Below are positions 7,264 to 8,122 of a DNA stretch of 8,122 nucleotides, one piece after another; position 1 is the stretch's first letter, and every line of letters begins with the position of its first letter. Source of the DNA: Clostridia bacterium. Its GTDB lineage: Bacteria > Bacillota > Clostridia > Oscillospirales > CAG-382. The stretch is from NCBI GenBank assembly GCA_900757905.1, contig CAAEPN010000034.1:1-8122 (forward strand), written 5' to 3'. The translations under genes were made by a program, and so were the position numbers. The notes under the pieces are model-generated. The model did no database searches. It worked only from the letters and a program-made list of their open reading frames with translations, and was not told the DNA's origin.

Positions 7264-7456
7264 ATGCGTATCGTAAAACTGCGTTTTACGATACGCTGGC
7301 AGATTCGTACGCTCGCGCCTCATGCCAAAAAGCTCTGCTTTTCGACACTCGCGAATCTATCAGTGAAAAATCCGTGGCGCATGTCCCCGAATTTTTCGGA
7401 TTTTTATTGAAATCGGGCTTCGCCCGAAAAGCCTTACAGACTTTTACAACAGTTTG
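7264..7456. repeat. Non-coding block of nested inverted repeats between two related hairpins
   Basis: No credible gene is seen here. The stretch holds several inverted repeats: GCGTATCGTAAAAC pairs with GTTTTACGATACGC (7266-7279 with 7283-7296, loop TGC); CTGGCAGATTCG pairs with CGAATCTATCAG (7296-7307 with 7352-7363, one wobble and one mismatch), enclosing a small hairpin at 7328-7342; AAAAATCCG pairs with CGGATTTTT (7366-7374 with 7397-7405); and TCGGGC pairs with GCCCGA (7413-7418 with 7422-7427). It could be an intergenic repeat element, a structured RNA or a cluster of transcription stops between convergent genes. The pairings are seen; the role is unknown. Confidence 0.55.
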
Positions 7457-7493
7457 AGAATAACCGCATTCGGATGAATGCGGTTATTCTTTT
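7457..7493 (+). terminator. Second hairpin with the same core as the proS terminator
   Basis: Arms of 15 bases (7457-7471 and 7476-7490) pair perfectly around GGAT, followed by TTTGTTTT. The 24 bases of the inner stem and loop (7462-7485) match those of the hairpin at 7224-7263 (7232-7255) exactly, while the next base pairs differ. It lies between the convergent proS and J-domain genes. On the plus strand it has a usable T-rich tail; on the minus strand the tail (TTATTCTC) is weaker, so termination of the leftward gene here is less certain. Confidence 0.7.
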
Positions 7494-7550
7494 GTTTTGC
7501 TTTTCGAAAAAGCCGGGTCGCAAATACCGCGCAGCGCAACTATGGCTGCT

Positions 7551-8122
7551 TTACCGACAGCCGCCGCACAGACAATTTAAGCATAACATCGTCGTGCACA
7601 GATCGCCGCAGGAACAACCGGCACATTCGGTTTGCGTACCCGGCGACGAACCCCACGAATCAAACGAAACATTCGCCGCCCGATCCCGCGCCGCCCGGTA
7701 TTCCAAATTTCCCGGATTCATGGCACAGGCGCGTTCCAAGTAGGCTCTGCCGTCAAACGTCCTGCCGGTCGCTATCAGCGTCATACCATATAAAAAATTC
7801 CACTCCGCGCCGCGATCCTCTGCCGGAATTGCATTTAACCGCATATTGGCCGCCGTATAGTTTCCATCATTGATACAGCTTCGGATATAAGCATAATCGG
7901 CGGCATGAGCGCCGCTGTAAGAGCCGTTCTGCGAACCATATGAGCTGCCGCCATACCCCGACCCATACCCGGAACCATAAGACGGTCTTGCGCCCGACGC
8001 ACGCATTTTCTGAATCTCGTCATAGGCCGCATTGATCTCCTGCATCTTTTCATTGGCAAGCTCGGCAAGATCGCTTCCGGCATATTTGTCCGGATGATAT
8101 TTTTTGGCAAGCTCTCTGTAAG
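7551..8122 (-). CDS. J-domain (DnaJ-like) protein with TPR-like region and cysteine-rich C-terminus, 5' end outside the window
   Basis: The frame is open from the right edge to TAA at 7551-7553, giving 189 visible residues; the N-terminus and start codon are missing. The visible part begins YRELAKKYHPDKY, the end of helix II and the HPD loop of a J domain (HPD codons at 8088-8096), followed by helix III (NEKMQEINAAYDEIQKM). J domains stimulate the ATPase of Hsp70/DnaK. Next come a Gly/Ser/Tyr-rich linker (YGSGYGSGYGGSSYGS) and a helical TPR-like part (CINDGNYTAANMRLNAIPAEDRGAEWNFLYG, then RTFDGRAYLERACAMNPGNLEYRAARDRA). The last 24 residues contain eight cysteines (CAGCSC, then CLNCLCGGC). 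It lacks the DnaJ zinc-finger repeats, so it is not DnaJ itself. The Cys-rich tail may bind metal or lipid or be modified; this is inference. It converges on proS. Confidence 0.88.
   Translation of the reverse strand, partial: YRELAKKYHPDKYAGSDLAELANEKMQEINAAYDEIQKMRASGARPSYGSGYGSGYGGSSYGSQNGSYSGAHAADYAYIRSCINDGNYTAANMRLNAIPAEDRGAEWNFLYGMTLIATGRTFDGRAYLERACAMNPGNLEYRAARDRAANVSFDSWGSSPGTQTECAGCSCGDLCTTMLCLNCLCGGCR

Noticed and set aside
7264..7456. CRISPR array
   Set aside because: The repeats are inverted stem-loops of different sequence, not regularly spaced direct repeats with spacers.
7126..7457. Short rightward open frames running out of proS into the intergenic hairpins
   Set aside because: They overlap the proS 3' end and the terminator, have low-complexity translations dictated by the inverted repeats, and have no SD.
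7474..7873. Rightward frames opposite the J-domain gene
   Set aside because: They are antisense to a well-supported coding region with J-domain and TPR-like features, and their translations show no family signal.

Overview
The window looks like part of a Firmicutes (Clostridia) chromosome, probably an Oscillospirales/Ruminococcaceae-like anaerobe. The evidence is a moderate-GC coding style with AAAGGA/AGGAGG-like ribosome binding sites before nearly every gene, a stand-alone TSCPD-domain protein, a phospho-sugar mutase of PgcA type, a short archaeal-type prolyl-tRNA synthetase, and a J-domain protein with a TPR-like region and a cysteine-rich tail. The taxonomic placement is inference from gene families, not from a marker search.

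Region 1 (1-3584) is a carbohydrate-use locus. A sugar phosphate isomerase/epimerase-type TIM-barrel gene runs leftward and leaves the window. It is divergent from two rightward genes for parallel beta-helix proteins related to glycoside hydrolase family 28 (polygalacturonase-like). The 163-base gap between the two start codons holds two back-to-back sigma-A-type promoters, one with perfect consensus boxes and spacing, and a 15-base inverted repeat sits between their -35 boxes. None of the three proteins has a visible signal peptide, so they probably act in the cytoplasm on imported oligosaccharides, likely uronic-acid-containing. The second beta-helix gene (2214-3517) is split by a -1 frameshift near 2631-2648. 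Both halves are otherwise well preserved, so it is either a very recent lesion, an assembly error, or (less likely) recoding. A strong intrinsic terminator at 3553-3584 closes the unit.

Region 2 (3585-7263) is a housekeeping-type operon: an extended -10 promoter, then a TSCPD-domain protein (TIGR03905-like), an alpha-phosphoglucomutase/phosphomannomutase, and prolyl-tRNA synthetase. Gaps are 27 and 36 bases, and a very strong 18-bp hairpin terminator follows.

Region 3 (7264-7550) is non-coding and full of inverted repeats. It lies between two hairpins that share a 24-base core but have different, compensating outer base pairs. Region 4 (7551-8122) is the 3' part of a leftward J-domain gene that enters from the right edge.

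Nothing here looks like a new defence or mobile system. The items most worth a second look are the divergent promoter with its palindrome, the frameshifted GH28-like gene, the absence of the canonical catalytic His motif from both beta-helix proteins, and the structured intergenic block at 7264-7493.
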